Numbered from the stretch's first letter, positions 52,852 to 61,849 are shown. The stretch is DNA of 64,000 bases from Kitasatospora cineracea (GCF_003751605.1 NZ_RJVJ01000002.1:1236001-1300000), one strand, 5' to 3'. Notes: generated from the letters alone by a model not told the origin. Translations and numbers: made by a program.

Positions 52852-53664
52852 CTACTTGGGCCCCTCGGCCACGGCCCGGTCCGCCGCCGCCGGATCCAGC
52901 GGTTCCGCATCCCGGCGCAGCCACAGGAAGTACTCCACGTTCCCCGACGGCCCCGGCAGCGGCGACGCCGCCACCGCCCGCACCCCGAGGCCCGACTCCC
53001 AGGCCTGCCCGGCCACCTGCCGGATCGTCTCCGCCCGCAGCTCCGGCGACCGCACCACCCCGCCCGAGCCCAGCCGGTCCTTGCCGATCTCGAACTGCGG
53101 CTTCACCATCAGCACCAGGTCCGCGTCCGGCGCCGCGCAGCGGGCCAGCGCCGGCAGCACCAGGCCCAGCGAGATGAACGACAGGTCGCCCACCACCAGG
53201 TCCACCAGCTCCCCGCCGATCAGCTCCGGCGTCAGCTCCCGCACGTTGGTGCGGTCCATCACCGTCACCCGCTCGTCGCTCTGCAACGACCAGGCCAGCT
53301 GCCCGTAGCCGACGTCCACCGCCAGCACGTGCGCCGCGCCCGTGCGCAGCAGCACGTCGGTGAACCCGCCCGTGGACGCGCCCGCGTCCAGCGCCCGACG
53401 GCCCGCCACCACCAGGCCCTGCGGCCCGAACGCCGCGAACGCGCCCGCCAGCTTGTGCCCGCCGCGCGACACGTAGTCCGGGTCCGCGTCGTCCTTCGCC
53501 ACCACCACCGCCGCCGCGGTCTCCACCTGCGTCGCGGACTTCGTCGCCACCGTCCCGCCCACCGTCACCCGGCCCGCCGCGATCAGCTCGCTCGCGTGCT
53601 CCCTCGAACGGGCCAGCTTGCGGCGCACCAGCTCCGCGTCCAGACGGCGTCGTGCCACTGCCAC
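52852..53664 (-). CDS. tlyA: TlyA-family rRNA (cytidine-2'-O)-methyltransferase
   Basis: 270-residue RNA 2'-O-methyltransferase. An N-terminal S4 domain (RRLDAELVRRKLARSREHAS) is followed by an FtsJ-like Rossmann domain with RALDAGASTGGFTDVLL as SAM site and VGDLSFISLGLVLPAL. In mycobacteria TlyA methylates both 16S and 23S rRNA and affects capreomycin sensitivity. GTG 53664 is favoured by GGGAG 11 bases upstream; 53658 and 53682 are alternatives. The stop lies in a 17-bp palindrome (52843-52859). Confidence 0.94.
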   Translation of the reverse strand: MAVARRRLDAELVRRKLARSREHASELIAAGRVTVGGTVATKSATQVETAAAVVVAKDDADPDYVSRGGHKLAGAFAAFGPQGLVVAGRRALDAGASTGGFTDVLLRTGAAHVLAVDVGYGQLAWSLQSDERVTVMDRTNVRELTPELIGGELVDLVVGDLSFISLGLVLPALARCAAPDADLVLMVKPQFEIGKDRLGSGGVVRSPELRAETIRQVAGQAWESGLGVRAVAASPLPGPSGNVEYFLWLRRDAEPLDPAAADRAVAEGPK

Positions 53665-53694
53665 TGCTACGTCAGCTCCCACATCGGACGGTCC

Positions 53695-53850
53695 CTACCC
53701 GCGGTCCAGCGCCGCGAGGGTCGCGGCGAGCCGCGCATGGACATCTTCGTACACCTCGGCCCACTGCTCCGCCCCCGCCCCGTCCGGCTCCCCCAGCCGG
53801 GCCAGCGCCCCGTCCACCTCGGGCACCCCCGTCCACGGCCCCTCACTCAC
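53695..53850 (-). CDS. 51-residue protein between tlyA and the histone-like gene
   Basis: A short acidic protein reading VSEGPWTGVPEVDGALARLG at its start, then EQWAEVYEDVHARLAATL, ending LDRG. It is probably two helices. The GTG at 53850 overlaps the stop of the upstream gene by eight bases, and the gene ends about 30 bases before tlyA, so it is clearly part of that operon. Codon use has the strong third-position GC of real genes. Small proteins are known at this place in streptomycetes; function unknown. Confidence 0.78.
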   Translation of the reverse strand: MSEGPWTGVPEVDGALARLGEPDGAGAEQWAEVYEDVHARLAATLAALDRG

Positions 53851-54832
53851 CGCCGTCCCCCTCCGCCCCGGCCTTCCCCCCGGACGCCGCCCGCTTGGCC
53901 GGAGCCTTCTTCGCCGCGGTCTTCTTCGCCGCGGCCTTCTTCGCCGCGGCCTTCTTCGCGGGCGACGGCGCGTCCGCGGCCGACGCCCGCGCCGGGGAGC
54001 CGTCGGCGGGCCGACCGGACGGGGCGGCCTTCTTCGCGCCCGGGCTCCGCTTCACCGGCGCCTTCTTCACGGGCAGCGGCGCACTCGGGGACTGCGCCTG
54101 CGCCGAGGAACCGTCGGCGGACCGGCCGGACGCCGGGGCCGCCTTCCGCGCCGCGGCCTTCTTCGCCGTACCGGGCCGCTTCGCCGCCGCCTCGGCGGGC
54201 GTCCCGACCGCACCGGCCGCACCCGCGGCCCGGCGCGGCACCGAGCGCTGCGCCGACGCCTGCTTCGCCGCCGCGCCCTTGCGCGCCGCCGCCTTCCGCG
54301 CCGGAGCCCGCCGCGGCCCCGCCTGCGCGCCGGCCGCCGCCCGACGGCGCGCCGCCGCCACGTCCTCGGCCACCGGTGCCACCGGCGCCTCCGGCTCCGC
54401 GTCCCAGCCCGCGTCGAACAGGCCCTGCGCCCGCGCCGCCGGACGCACCGGCGGTGCGTCCGGCTCCGCGGGCTCCGGCTCCGCCACCGGCTGCTCCGCC
54501 GCCGTCCCGGCCTCCGGCTCCTCGTCGACCTCCCGCAGCTTCGACTCCAGGAAGCTCAGCACCACGCCGACCTTCACCACCTGGTCGCCGACCTTCTCGA
54601 ACACCCGCTCCACCTCGCCCCGGGCCACCCCGGCCACCAGGTCGACCCCGGCCCGCCCGGCCGTCACCGCCTCCCCGGCCAGCACCCTCAACTGCTCGGC
54701 CCCGGGCGGCAGTTCACCCCCCTGCTTGAGCAACTCCCCGGCCGTGTCCAGTACCCGGCGGCCCGCCTCCTCGGCCAACTCCGCCGCCACCACCAGCACG
54801 CCCCGCACGCCCCGCACCGCGTCCTGCAGCAT
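53843..54832 (-). CDS. Phasin/histone-H1-like basic protein
   Basis: 329-residue protein in two halves. Residues 1-110 are helical and amphipathic (LVVAAELAEEAGRRVLDTAG, later VFEKVGDQVVKVGVVLSFLE), like phasin or apolipoprotein-type helices. The C-terminal 190 residues are Ala/Lys/Arg/Pro-rich with repeats such as KKAAAKKAAAKKTAAKKAP, like eukaryotic histone H1 tails and HupS/HupB extensions. It probably binds DNA or RNA without sequence preference. The ATG at 54832 follows GAGGAGG. It is the first gene of the operon to tlyA and nadK. Confidence 0.8.
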   Translation of the reverse strand: MLQDAVRGVRGVLVVAAELAEEAGRRVLDTAGELLKQGGELPPGAEQLRVLAGEAVTAGRAGVDLVAGVARGEVERVFEKVGDQVVKVGVVLSFLESKLREVDEEPEAGTAAEQPVAEPEPAEPDAPPVRPAARAQGLFDAGWDAEPEAPVAPVAEDVAAARRRAAAGAQAGPRRAPARKAAARKGAAAKQASAQRSVPRRAAGAAGAVGTPAEAAAKRPGTAKKAAARKAAPASGRSADGSSAQAQSPSAPLPVKKAPVKRSPGAKKAAPSGRPADGSPARASAADAPSPAKKAAAKKAAAKKTAAKKAPAKRAASGGKAGAEGDGGE

Positions 54833-55032
54833 CCGCCTGCCTCCTCGCCGCCACCACCGACTACCCGCACCGACGCTACCCGATCCCCCCACCACGCACC
54901 GGAGCCCGCGCGAACCCGTTCCACCGGCCGACGTACCCCCGCCCCGCACTCCCCCGGAACGGGCACCGCCGCCGGACGGCCCTGCGCTAGCGTGGGACGC
55001 CGAACGACCACCGACGGGAGCAAGCCGCACAC

Positions 55033-55380
55033 ATGGCCACCATCGAGGAGTGCCGCACCGCACTGGAGCAGCTCAGCCGCAACCTCGCCGCCGCCGGCGG
55101 CGACATCCGCAAGGCCACCGCCCTCGACCGCTCCCTCAGCTGCCACCTCACCGACCTCGGCCTGACCTTCACCGGCCGCCTCACCGACGGACGGCTCACC
55201 GGCATCACCGACGCCCCCGGCCCGCCCGCCACCAAGGCCGACATCAAGCTCACCACCACCGGCGACGACCTGGTCGCCCTGGTCGACGGCAAACTCCCCT
55301 TCCCCACCGCCTGGGCCACCGGCCGCCTCAAGCTCGACGCGAGCTTCCGCGACCTGCTGCGCCTGCGCACCCTGCTCTGA
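55033..55380 (+). CDS. SCP2 sterol-binding domain protein
   Basis: 115-residue single-domain protein of the SCP2 fold, which binds lipids in a hydrophobic tunnel. The strand pattern LTFTGRLTDGRLTGITD and KADIKLTTTGDDLVALVDGK with a final helix LDASFRDLLRLRTLL fits the family. A TAGCGT (54988-54993) is a likely -10. It is divergent from the histone-like gene, which shares the 200-base gap. Confidence 0.87.
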   Translation: MATIEECRTALEQLSRNLAAAGGDIRKATALDRSLSCHLTDLGLTFTGRLTDGRLTGITDAPGPPATKADIKLTTTGDDLVALVDGKLPFPTAWATGRLKLDASFRDLLRLRTLL

Positions 55381-55411
55381 GCCGCCCGGCGGCCCCCCCG
55401 CCGACGGCCCG

Positions 55412-56035
55412 TCAGCAGCGCCGCGCCACCGCCCCCGGCACCACCGCGGGCACCAGCTCGTCCAACGGCTCGGCGCCGACCGTCCCGTCCCCGTCCCGGA
55501 CCACCGCGGCCACCAGCGGGCCCACCACCGCGAACGGCTCCTCCAGCGCGTAGTAGCGGCGCGTACCGCCCGCCAACCGCTCGGAGCCCAGCTCGTACAC
55601 GTGCACCGGCAGCGCCCCGCAGGACACCCCGGTCACCCGCTCCCGGTCCGTCCTGAACGTCAGCTCCCAGTGCCCCGAGAACATCGCCGCGGACCCGGTC
55701 CACAGCGACGGCCCCGCCGACAGCGGACCGGACCCGGCCCCCGCGCAGGTGGACCACGGCAGCTCGGGCGAGCCCAGGCAGCGGTTCCCGGACCGCGCCA
55801 CCCAGCCGAAGAGCGGATGCCCGTCGAACGACCCCGCCGGCACCGCCGAATCCGGCACCCCCGCCCCGCCGCCCGAGGACGGACCCGACGACGGGACCGG
55901 AGCCGAGGACGGCGCCCCCGGCCGGGAGGCCGGCGCCGGCACCACCACCGGACCGCCCCGCGACGTGCACCCCGCCGACGCCAGCAGCAGCACGCACCCG
56001 GCCGCCGCCACCACACCCGACCGTCCGCGCACCAT
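55412..56035 (-). CDS. Hypothetical lipoprotein
   Basis: 207-residue secreted lipoprotein: hydrophobic segment and lipobox LLLASAGC near residue 23, then a Pro/Ser-rich tether to about residue 65. The mature domain has four Cys and several Trp (LPWSTCAGAGSG, later GHWELTFRTDRER), ending ARRC. No family recognised. It converges on the SCP2 gene and is 54 bases downstream of the HAD gene on the same strand. Confidence 0.8.
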   Translation of the reverse strand: MVRGRSGVVAAAGCVLLLASAGCTSRGGPVVVPAPASRPGAPSSAPVPSSGPSSGGGAGVPDSAVPAGSFDGHPLFGWVARSGNRCLGSPELPWSTCAGAGSGPLSAGPSLWTGSAAMFSGHWELTFRTDRERVTGVSCGALPVHVYELGSERLAGGTRRYYALEEPFAVVGPLVAAVVRDGDGTVGAEPLDELVPAVVPGAVARRC

Positions 56036-56089
56036 CCCACCCCCCAGGACGACCCGAACCCACCCGGGGATACCCGCCCCGACGGCCCG

Positions 56090-57133
56090 TCAACCCGCCG
56101 CGGGCAGCCCCGCCAAGGCCTTCGCCGACTCCGGCGCCGCCCCGTGCCCGTCCGCCCACGTCCACGCCGCCGCGCACAGCGCCCGCAGCGCGTCGATCCG
56201 CCCGCCCGCGCCGTCCAGCACCAGCACGCCGCCCTCCGCGCCCGCCGTCCAGCCCCCGCAGCCGAACCGGCCGCCGCCCAGCGCCGCCACCTCCGGCTGC
56301 GCCTCCAGCAGGCCCCGCAGGTCCTCCGCCAGGTACGTCGGACGGTGCCGCACCGGCGCGGCCAGCACCTGCTCCGGCGTGGCGATGCCGGTGAACACCA
56401 GCAGCGAGTCCACCCCGCCGTTGAACGCGCCCTCGATGTCGGTGTCCAGCCGGTCCCCGACCACCAGCGGGCGCTTCGCGCCCGTCCGCAGCACCGTCTC
56501 CCGGTGCATCGGCGGCAGCGGCTTGCCCGCCACCTCCGGCTCCACGCCGGTCGCCGCCCGCACCGCCGCCACCAGCGTCCCGTTGCCCGGCGCGATGCCC
56601 CGCGCCGTCGGGATCGACAGGTCCGTGTTCGACGCCACCCACGGCAGCCCCCGGCCCACCGCGTACGAGGCCTCCGCCAGGTCCGCCCAGCCCACCGACG
56701 GGTCGTAGCCCTGCACCACCGCCGCCGGACCGTCCTCCAGCGAACGCACCGGCACCAGCCCGCGCTCCTCCAACGCCTCCACCAGCCCCGCCCCGCCGAC
56801 CACCAGCACCCGCGACCCGGCCGGCACCTTCTCCGCCACCAGCCGCGCCGCCGCCTGCGCCGAGTTGATCACGTCCGCCGGATCGGCCGGCACGCCCAGC
56901 TCCGTCAGGTGCTCCGCCACCACCCGCGGCGGCCGCGACGCGTTGTTGGTGACGTACGCCAACCGCATCCCGGCCGCCCGGGCCCGCTCCAGCGACTCCA
57001 CCGCGTGCACGATCGCGTGCGGCCCGGCGTACACCACCCCGTCCAGGTCCAGCAGCGCCGTGTCGTACGCCTCCGTCAGCGCCTGGGCACTGGCCCCCGG
57101 CACGCTCCGCACCACCGCGGCGTTCTCCGTCAT
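56090..57133 (-). CDS. HAD-IIA family hydrolase
   Basis: 347-residue phosphatase of the NagD/4-nitrophenylphosphatase type. Motif I is LLDLDGVVYAGP with the nucleophile Asp near residue 29; motif II is AYVTNNASRPP; motifs III and IV are GKPLPPMHRETV and LVVGDRLDTDIEGAFNGGVD. A C-terminal extension of about 60 residues is lineage-specific. Substrate unknown; members remove phosphate from sugar or glycerol phosphates. It is downstream of the TPR gene and probably cotranscribed with it. Confidence 0.92.
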   Translation of the reverse strand: MTENAAVVRSVPGASAQALTEAYDTALLDLDGVVYAGPHAIVHAVESLERARAAGMRLAYVTNNASRPPRVVAEHLTELGVPADPADVINSAQAAARLVAEKVPAGSRVLVVGGAGLVEALEERGLVPVRSLEDGPAAVVQGYDPSVGWADLAEASYAVGRGLPWVASNTDLSIPTARGIAPGNGTLVAAVRAATGVEPEVAGKPLPPMHRETVLRTGAKRPLVVGDRLDTDIEGAFNGGVDSLLVFTGIATPEQVLAAPVRHRPTYLAEDLRGLLEAQPEVAALGGGRFGCGGWTAGAEGGVLVLDGAGGRIDALRALCAAAWTWADGHGAAPESAKALAGLPAAG

Positions 57134-57180
57134 CGCTGCTCCACCCTCGTCACCTCGAACCGACCCGAACACCCGCCACC

Positions 57181-57696
57181 CTATGGCGCGGCCGGATCCT
57201 CCGGCGGCGCCAGGTACCCGGGCGCCCCCGGCAGCAGCGGCCCGTACGCCCCCGCCCGGGCCGCCAGCGTCGCCCTGGTCTGCCGCAGCGCCGACTGGTA
57301 GTGCCGGTTGCCCGGCTGCATCGCCACCGCCAGCGCCAGGTGCTCCGCCGACGTCTCGAAATCGCCCAGCCGGGCCGCCGACACCCCCCACCCGAACTGC
57401 GCGTAGTCGTCCGACGGATCGGCCTCCGCCACCGCCCGGAAACTCTCCAGCGCCCGCGCGTACTGCCCCGCGTCGAACTGCGCCCGCGCCAGCGCCTCCC
57501 GGATCGACCCCGACCCCGGCTCCGCCTCCGCCGCCCGCGCCAGCAACTGCACCGCCGCCGCCGGGTGCTTCTCCTCCAACAGCCGCACCCCGCGCCGGAA
57601 CCAGTCGTACACCCCGCCGCCCGGCACCCCGGCCCCGCCGCCGCTCCCCTCCGGAACCGCCGCCCCGCCGTCGCCCTCGTGCTCCCGGTGAGTCAT
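57181..57696 (-). CDS. Tetratricopeptide repeat protein
   Basis: 171-residue protein with three TPR-like helix pairs (FRRGVRLLEEKHPAAAVQLL, ALARAQFDAGQYARALESF, AEHLALAVAMQPGNRHYQSA) after a Gly-rich N-terminus. It is a likely scaffold for protein contacts. The ATG at 57696 has GGGG upstream. It precedes the HAD gene by 47 bases on the same strand and is divergent from the DUF1015 gene. Confidence 0.87.
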   Translation of the reverse strand: MTHREHEGDGGAAVPEGSGGGAGVPGGGVYDWFRRGVRLLEEKHPAAAVQLLARAAEAEPGSGSIREALARAQFDAGQYARALESFRAVAEADPSDDYAQFGWGVSAARLGDFETSAEHLALAVAMQPGNRHYQSALRQTRATLAARAGAYGPLLPGAPGYLAPPEDPAAP

Positions 57697-57784
57697 CCGC
57701 CGCTACCCCGCTTCCCGTTCGCCCCGCCCATGACCTGGACGTCCGCCCTCATCCCGATCTCCCAACAAGCACTACCCGACTAAC

Positions 57785-59149
57785 ATGCCCAGAATGAGCG
57801 CCCCTCGTGCCGAAACCGGCAACGAGCCCTCGGGCGGCCCCGGAGACCCCGGGCACGTCGCCACCGCAGGGCTGTCCCTGTCCCCGTTCCGCGGCCTGCG
57901 CTACGACCCGCACCGGGTCGGCGACCTGGCCGCGGTCACCTCCCCGCCGTACGACGTGGTCGACCCCGGACGGCGCCTGGACCTGGAGACCGCGGACCCG
58001 CACAACATCGTCCGCCTGATCCTCCCCCGCCCCGAACCCGACGACGCCGGCCACCGCCCCGACCGCGACACCCGCTACCGGCACGCCGCCCGCCTGCTCC
58101 GCGACTGGCGCCAACAGGGCGTCCTGGCCGCCGACCCGCGCCCCGCCCTGTACGTCTACGAGCAGCGCACCCCCGCCGGCACCCTCCAGCGCGGCCTGAT
58201 CGGCGCCCTCGCCGTCAGCGGCCCCGAAGCCGGCATCGTCCTCCCGCACGAGGACGTCATGCCCAAACCCGTCGCCGACCGGGTCGGCCTGATGCGCACC
58301 ACCCGCGCCAACCTCGAACCCCTGCTGCTCACCTACCGCGGCCACGGCCGCGCCGCCGACGTCATCGAACGCACCGCCACCACCGACCCGCTGCTCGCCA
58401 CCACCACCAGCGACGGCACCCACCACCGCCTGTGGGCCGTCACCGACCCCGCCGACCTGGCCGCCGTCACCCGCGACCTGGCCGGCTGCCGCGCCCTGAT
58501 CGCCGACGGCCACCACCGCTGGGAGATGTACCTGCGCCTGCAGCGCGAACACCGCCACCTGCCGCGCAGCCCCTGGGACCGCGGCCTGGTCCTGCTCGTC
58601 GACACCGACCGCTACCCGCTGCGGGTCCGCGCCATCCACCGCGTCCTGCAACGCCTCCCGCTGGACGCCGCGCTCGCCGCCCTCGACCCCGCCGCCTGGC
58701 AGACCACCGACCTCCCCGGCACCCTCCCCGACGCCCTGCACGCCCTCGCCGAGGCCCAGCACACCCCCGGCAACTCCTTCGTCCTCACCGACGGCACCGG
58801 CCGCTTCCACCTCCTCACCGGCCCCGACGAGGCCACCCTCGCCGACACCGTCCGCACCGACCGCCCCGAGGAGTGGCGCCGCCTGGACGCCACCGTCCTG
58901 CACGCCGTCCTGCTCGACCGCACCTGGCACGTCCCCGACAGCCCCGAGCACATCGGCTACCTGCACTCCGCCGAGGCCGCCGTCCGCGAGGCCGCCCGCA
59001 CCGGCGGCACCGCCGTCCTGCTCCACCCCGTCGAGGAACGCGTGGTGCGCCACCTCGCCGAACAGGGCGTCACCATGCCCCGCAAGTCCACCTCCTTCGG
59101 CCCCAAACCGGCCACCGGACTGGTCCTGCGCTCCCTCGAACTCGGCTGA
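57785..59149 (+). CDS. DUF1015 family protein
   Basis: 454-residue cytoplasmic protein of the DUF1015 family. The N-terminal LSPFRGLRYDPHRVGDLAAV and TSPPYDVVDP, and the later LIADGHHRWEMYLRLQREHR, are family hallmarks. Members are conserved near serine-metabolism or tRNA genes in other bacteria, but no reaction is established. The ATG at 57785 lies directly after an AT-rich TACCCGACTAAC with no ribosome site; ATG 57794 is an alternative. Confidence 0.92.
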   Translation: MPRMSAPRAETGNEPSGGPGDPGHVATAGLSLSPFRGLRYDPHRVGDLAAVTSPPYDVVDPGRRLDLETADPHNIVRLILPRPEPDDAGHRPDRDTRYRHAARLLRDWRQQGVLAADPRPALYVYEQRTPAGTLQRGLIGALAVSGPEAGIVLPHEDVMPKPVADRVGLMRTTRANLEPLLLTYRGHGRAADVIERTATTDPLLATTTSDGTHHRLWAVTDPADLAAVTRDLAGCRALIADGHHRWEMYLRLQREHRHLPRSPWDRGLVLLVDTDRYPLRVRAIHRVLQRLPLDAALAALDPAAWQTTDLPGTLPDALHALAEAQHTPGNSFVLTDGTGRFHLLTGPDEATLADTVRTDRPEEWRRLDATVLHAVLLDRTWHVPDSPEHIGYLHSAEAAVREAARTGGTAVLLHPVEERVVRHLAEQGVTMPRKSTSFGPKPATGLVLRSLELG

Positions 59150-59172
59150 CACCCCACCCCCCGCCACACGGA

Positions 59173-59207
59173 GAAGGCCCCCGTCCCTACCCGGAACGGG
59201 GGCCTTC
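59173..59207. terminator. Bidirectional terminator hairpin
   Basis: Perfect 12-bp stem GAAGGCCCCCGT / ACGGGGGCCTTC (59173-59184 and 59196-59207, 11-base loop) between the stops of two convergent genes. Confidence 0.8.
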
Positions 59208-59224
59208 CTCTCACCGCCTGCGGA

Positions 59225-61474
59225 TCAGCCCTGCTTCTTCGGCTGCCCCGGCTGCTCCTCGAACGAGTCCTCGTCGTAGTCCTCGTCGATCTCGAGGTCG
59301 TCCTCGTCGTAGAACTCCTCGACGTCCTCCTCGTCCTCGAAGATCATCCGGTCGTCGCCGACGTCGTCCTTGTCGATCTGACGGCGCACCGGCTCCACGG
59401 CCTCCGCGCCCTCGTCCTCGACCTCGGCGTCCTCGTCCAGCGCGTCGGTGAACTCGATGCCGTCGATCTCCGCGAGCCGCTCGGCCGCGTTGGTCGACCC
59501 GTCCGTGTCCGCCTCCACGGCCTTCACGAACCACTCCCGGGCCTCGTCCGCCCGACCCGCCGCGATCAGCGCGTCCGCGTACGCGTAGCGCAGCCGCGCC
59601 GTCCACGGGTGGATCGCCGAGGACGCCAGCTCCGGGCTCTGCAGCGTCACCACGGCCGCGTCGAACTGCTCCAGGTCCGCCCGGGCACCCGCCGCGACCA
59701 GCCGCATCTCGACCTGACCCGCCTTGTCCAGCTGCTTCACCTCGGGCTCACCGGCCATCGCCAGCGCCCGCTCCGGCCGGCCCAGACCGCGCTCGCAGTC
59801 CGCCATCACCGGCCACAGGTCCACCCGACCGGTCATCCGCTTCGCCGCCCGGAACTCGGTCAGCGCCTCCGAGTACCGCTGCGTCATGTACGAGGCGAAC
59901 CCCGCCGCCTCCCGCACGCTCGCCACCCGCGACGCCAGCCGCAGCGCGACCCGCGAGTAGTTGTAGGCCTCCTCCGGCTCGCTGTCGAGCAGCCGCGCCA
60001 CCATCACCAGGTTGCGCGCCACGTCGTCCGCCAGCGTCTTCGGCAGGCTCTTCAGGTCCTGCTTGACGTCCGCGTCGATCTCGAACCCGGTCACGTCGTC
60101 CGGAATCGGCAGCCGCTTCACCGGCTCTTGACGCCGCTCGTCGTACCCACCCCGGTCGTCCCGCCCACCGCGGTACCCACCCCGGTCGTCACGCCCGCCC
60201 CGGTACCCACCCCGGTCGTCCCGACGCTCGTAACCACCGCTGCGCTGCGGCCGGTCGTCCCGACGCTCGAAGCCGCCACTGCGCTGCGGACGGTCGTCCC
60301 GGGAACGGAACCCGCCACCCTGCGGCCGGTCGTCCCGACGCTCATAGCCACCGCTGCGCTGCGGACGGTCGTCACGGTCCCGCCCGTACGACGGCCGGTC
60401 CTCACGCGGACGGAACCCACCACGGTCCCCGCCCTGCGGACGGTCGTACCCGCCACTGCGCTGCGGACGGTCATCCCGACGCTCGAAGCCGCCACTGCGC
60501 TGCGGACGGTCGTCGAACGAACGCTCCTCACGCGGACGGAACCCACTACGGTCCCCACCCTGCGGACGGTCGTACCCACCACTGCGCTGCGGACGCTCGT
60601 CCCGGCGCTCGAAGCCGCCACTGCGCTGCGGACGGTCGTCACGGTCCCGCCCGTACGACGGCCGGTCCTCACGCGGACGGAACCCACCACGGTCCCCACC
60701 CTGCGGACGGTCATCCCGCCCACGGAACCCACCACGGTCCCCACCCTGCGGACGGTCGTACCCACCACTGCGCTGCGGACGGTCATCCCGGGAACGGAAC
60801 CCACCACCCTGCGGCCGGTCGTCCCGACGCTCGTAACCACCGCTGCGCTGCGGACGGTCGTCGAACGAACGCTCCTCACGCGGACGGTACCCACCGCCCT
60901 GCGGACGGTCGTAGCCGCCACTGCGCTGCGGACGGTCGTCCCGGCGCTCGAAGCCACCGCTGCGCTGCGGACGGTCGTAGCCACCGCTGCGCTGGGGACG
61001 GTCGTCGCGGTCCCGCCCGTACGACGGCCGGTCCTCACGCGGACGGAACCCACCACGGTCGCCACCCTGCGGACGGTCATCCCGCCCACGGAACCCACCA
61101 CGGTCCCCGCCCTGCGGACGGTCGTCGCGGCCGCGGTAACCGCCACCGCCGCCGCCACCGTACGAGGGGCGGTCGTCACGCGAACGGTAGCCACCGCCAC
61201 CGCCGCTGCCACCGCCCTGCGGACGGTCGTCGCGGCCGCGGTACCCACCGCCGCCACCACTGCCGCCGTACGACGGCCGGTCGTCACGGGAACGGAAACC
61301 CCCGCGGTCGCCGCCACGGTCACCGCGGTCGTCACGACCGCGGTAGCCGCCGCCTTCGCCACGGTCGTCACGACGCGGGCCGCGGTCGTTCGACCAGCCC
61401 CCGCGCGACCGGGGTTCGTAACCCCGGCCGCCGTCGTTACGGCGCTCCGGCCGGTCCTGGGGCGGGTTCGACAT
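59225..61474 (-). CDS. TPR protein with long Arg/Gly/Asp-rich repeat domain
   Basis: 749-residue protein. Residues 1-450 are built from repeats with Arg, Gly, Asp, Tyr, Phe and Gln; the core DDRPQRSGG occurs about a dozen times and DRGGFRPREDRPSYGRDRDD three times. This RGG-like composition resembles RNA-binding disordered regions. Residues 452-690 are a helical TPR-like domain (SRVALRLASRVASVREAAGF). The last 60 residues are strongly acidic (EFYDEDDLEIDEDYDEDSF). The ATG at 61474 has AGGAG upstream. TPR proteins with a shorter such extension are conserved in streptomycetes at this place; the expansion is unusual. It is next to the rRNA operon. Confidence 0.9.
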   Translation of the reverse strand: MSNPPQDRPERRNDGGRGYEPRSRGGWSNDRGPRRDDRGEGGGYRGRDDRGDRGGDRGGFRSRDDRPSYGGSGGGGGYRGRDDRPQGGGSGGGGGYRSRDDRPSYGGGGGGGYRGRDDRPQGGDRGGFRGRDDRPQGGDRGGFRPREDRPSYGRDRDDRPQRSGGYDRPQRSGGFERRDDRPQRSGGYDRPQGGGYRPREERSFDDRPQRSGGYERRDDRPQGGGFRSRDDRPQRSGGYDRPQGGDRGGFRGRDDRPQGGDRGGFRPREDRPSYGRDRDDRPQRSGGFERRDERPQRSGGYDRPQGGDRSGFRPREERSFDDRPQRSGGFERRDDRPQRSGGYDRPQGGDRGGFRPREDRPSYGRDRDDRPQRSGGYERRDDRPQGGGFRSRDDRPQRSGGFERRDDRPQRSGGYERRDDRGGYRGGRDDRGGYRGGRDDRGGYDERRQEPVKRLPIPDDVTGFEIDADVKQDLKSLPKTLADDVARNLVMVARLLDSEPEEAYNYSRVALRLASRVASVREAAGFASYMTQRYSEALTEFRAAKRMTGRVDLWPVMADCERGLGRPERALAMAGEPEVKQLDKAGQVEMRLVAAGARADLEQFDAAVVTLQSPELASSAIHPWTARLRYAYADALIAAGRADEAREWFVKAVEADTDGSTNAAERLAEIDGIEFTDALDEDAEVEDEGAEAVEPVRRQIDKDDVGDDRMIFEDEEDVEEFYDEDDLEIDEDYDEDSFEEQPGQPKKQG

Positions 61475-61682
61475 GCTGGTGACTCCTGTCTGCACACTGC
61501 GAGTTCGAGAGGCGCCACTGTCGATCCACCGACACCGGCGCGAGATCCGGACGTCTCCCGCACCCCACCAGGGCCCGGAACGTCCACCTTGTCCATTGTC
61601 CGGCATCCGGCAGAACACCGCGTCCGGGTGCCCGACCACCGTCCGCCGGCCGTCCACGTGTCCGGCCGATGCCCAACAAAAA

Positions 61683-61719
61683 AGGCCGAGGCCCCAGCGA
61701 ATCGCTGGGGCCTCGGCCT
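61683..61719 (-). terminator. Rho-independent terminator of the rRNA operon
   Basis: Perfect 18-bp stem (61683-61700 and 61702-61719) followed on the minus strand by six T residues (61678-61683), the strongest intrinsic terminator here. It lies 12 bases past the 5S gene. Confidence 0.95.
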
Positions 61720-61730
61720 ATTGAATAATT

Positions 61731-61849
61731 GTTCGGCGGCGTCCTACTCTCCCACAGGGTCCCCCCTGCAGTACCATCGGCGCTGTGAGGCTTAGCTTCC
61801 GGGTTCGGAATGTAACCGGGCGTTTCCCTCACGCTATGACCACCGAAAC
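61731..61849 (-). rRNA. rrf: 5S ribosomal RNA
   Basis: About 119 nt beginning GTTTCGGTGGTCATAGCG on the minus strand and ending GCCGCCGAAC, with the conserved loop CCGAACCCGGAAGCTAAGCC. It follows 23S by about 140 bases and is the last gene of the operon. Confidence 0.97.

Noticed and set aside
59609..61795. A plus-strand reading of 728 codons made of Val/Thr/Arg/Pro repeats
   Set aside because: Its repeats are the exact antisense of the Arg/Gly/Asp repeats of the minus-strand TPR gene, which has a ribosome site and a folded domain.
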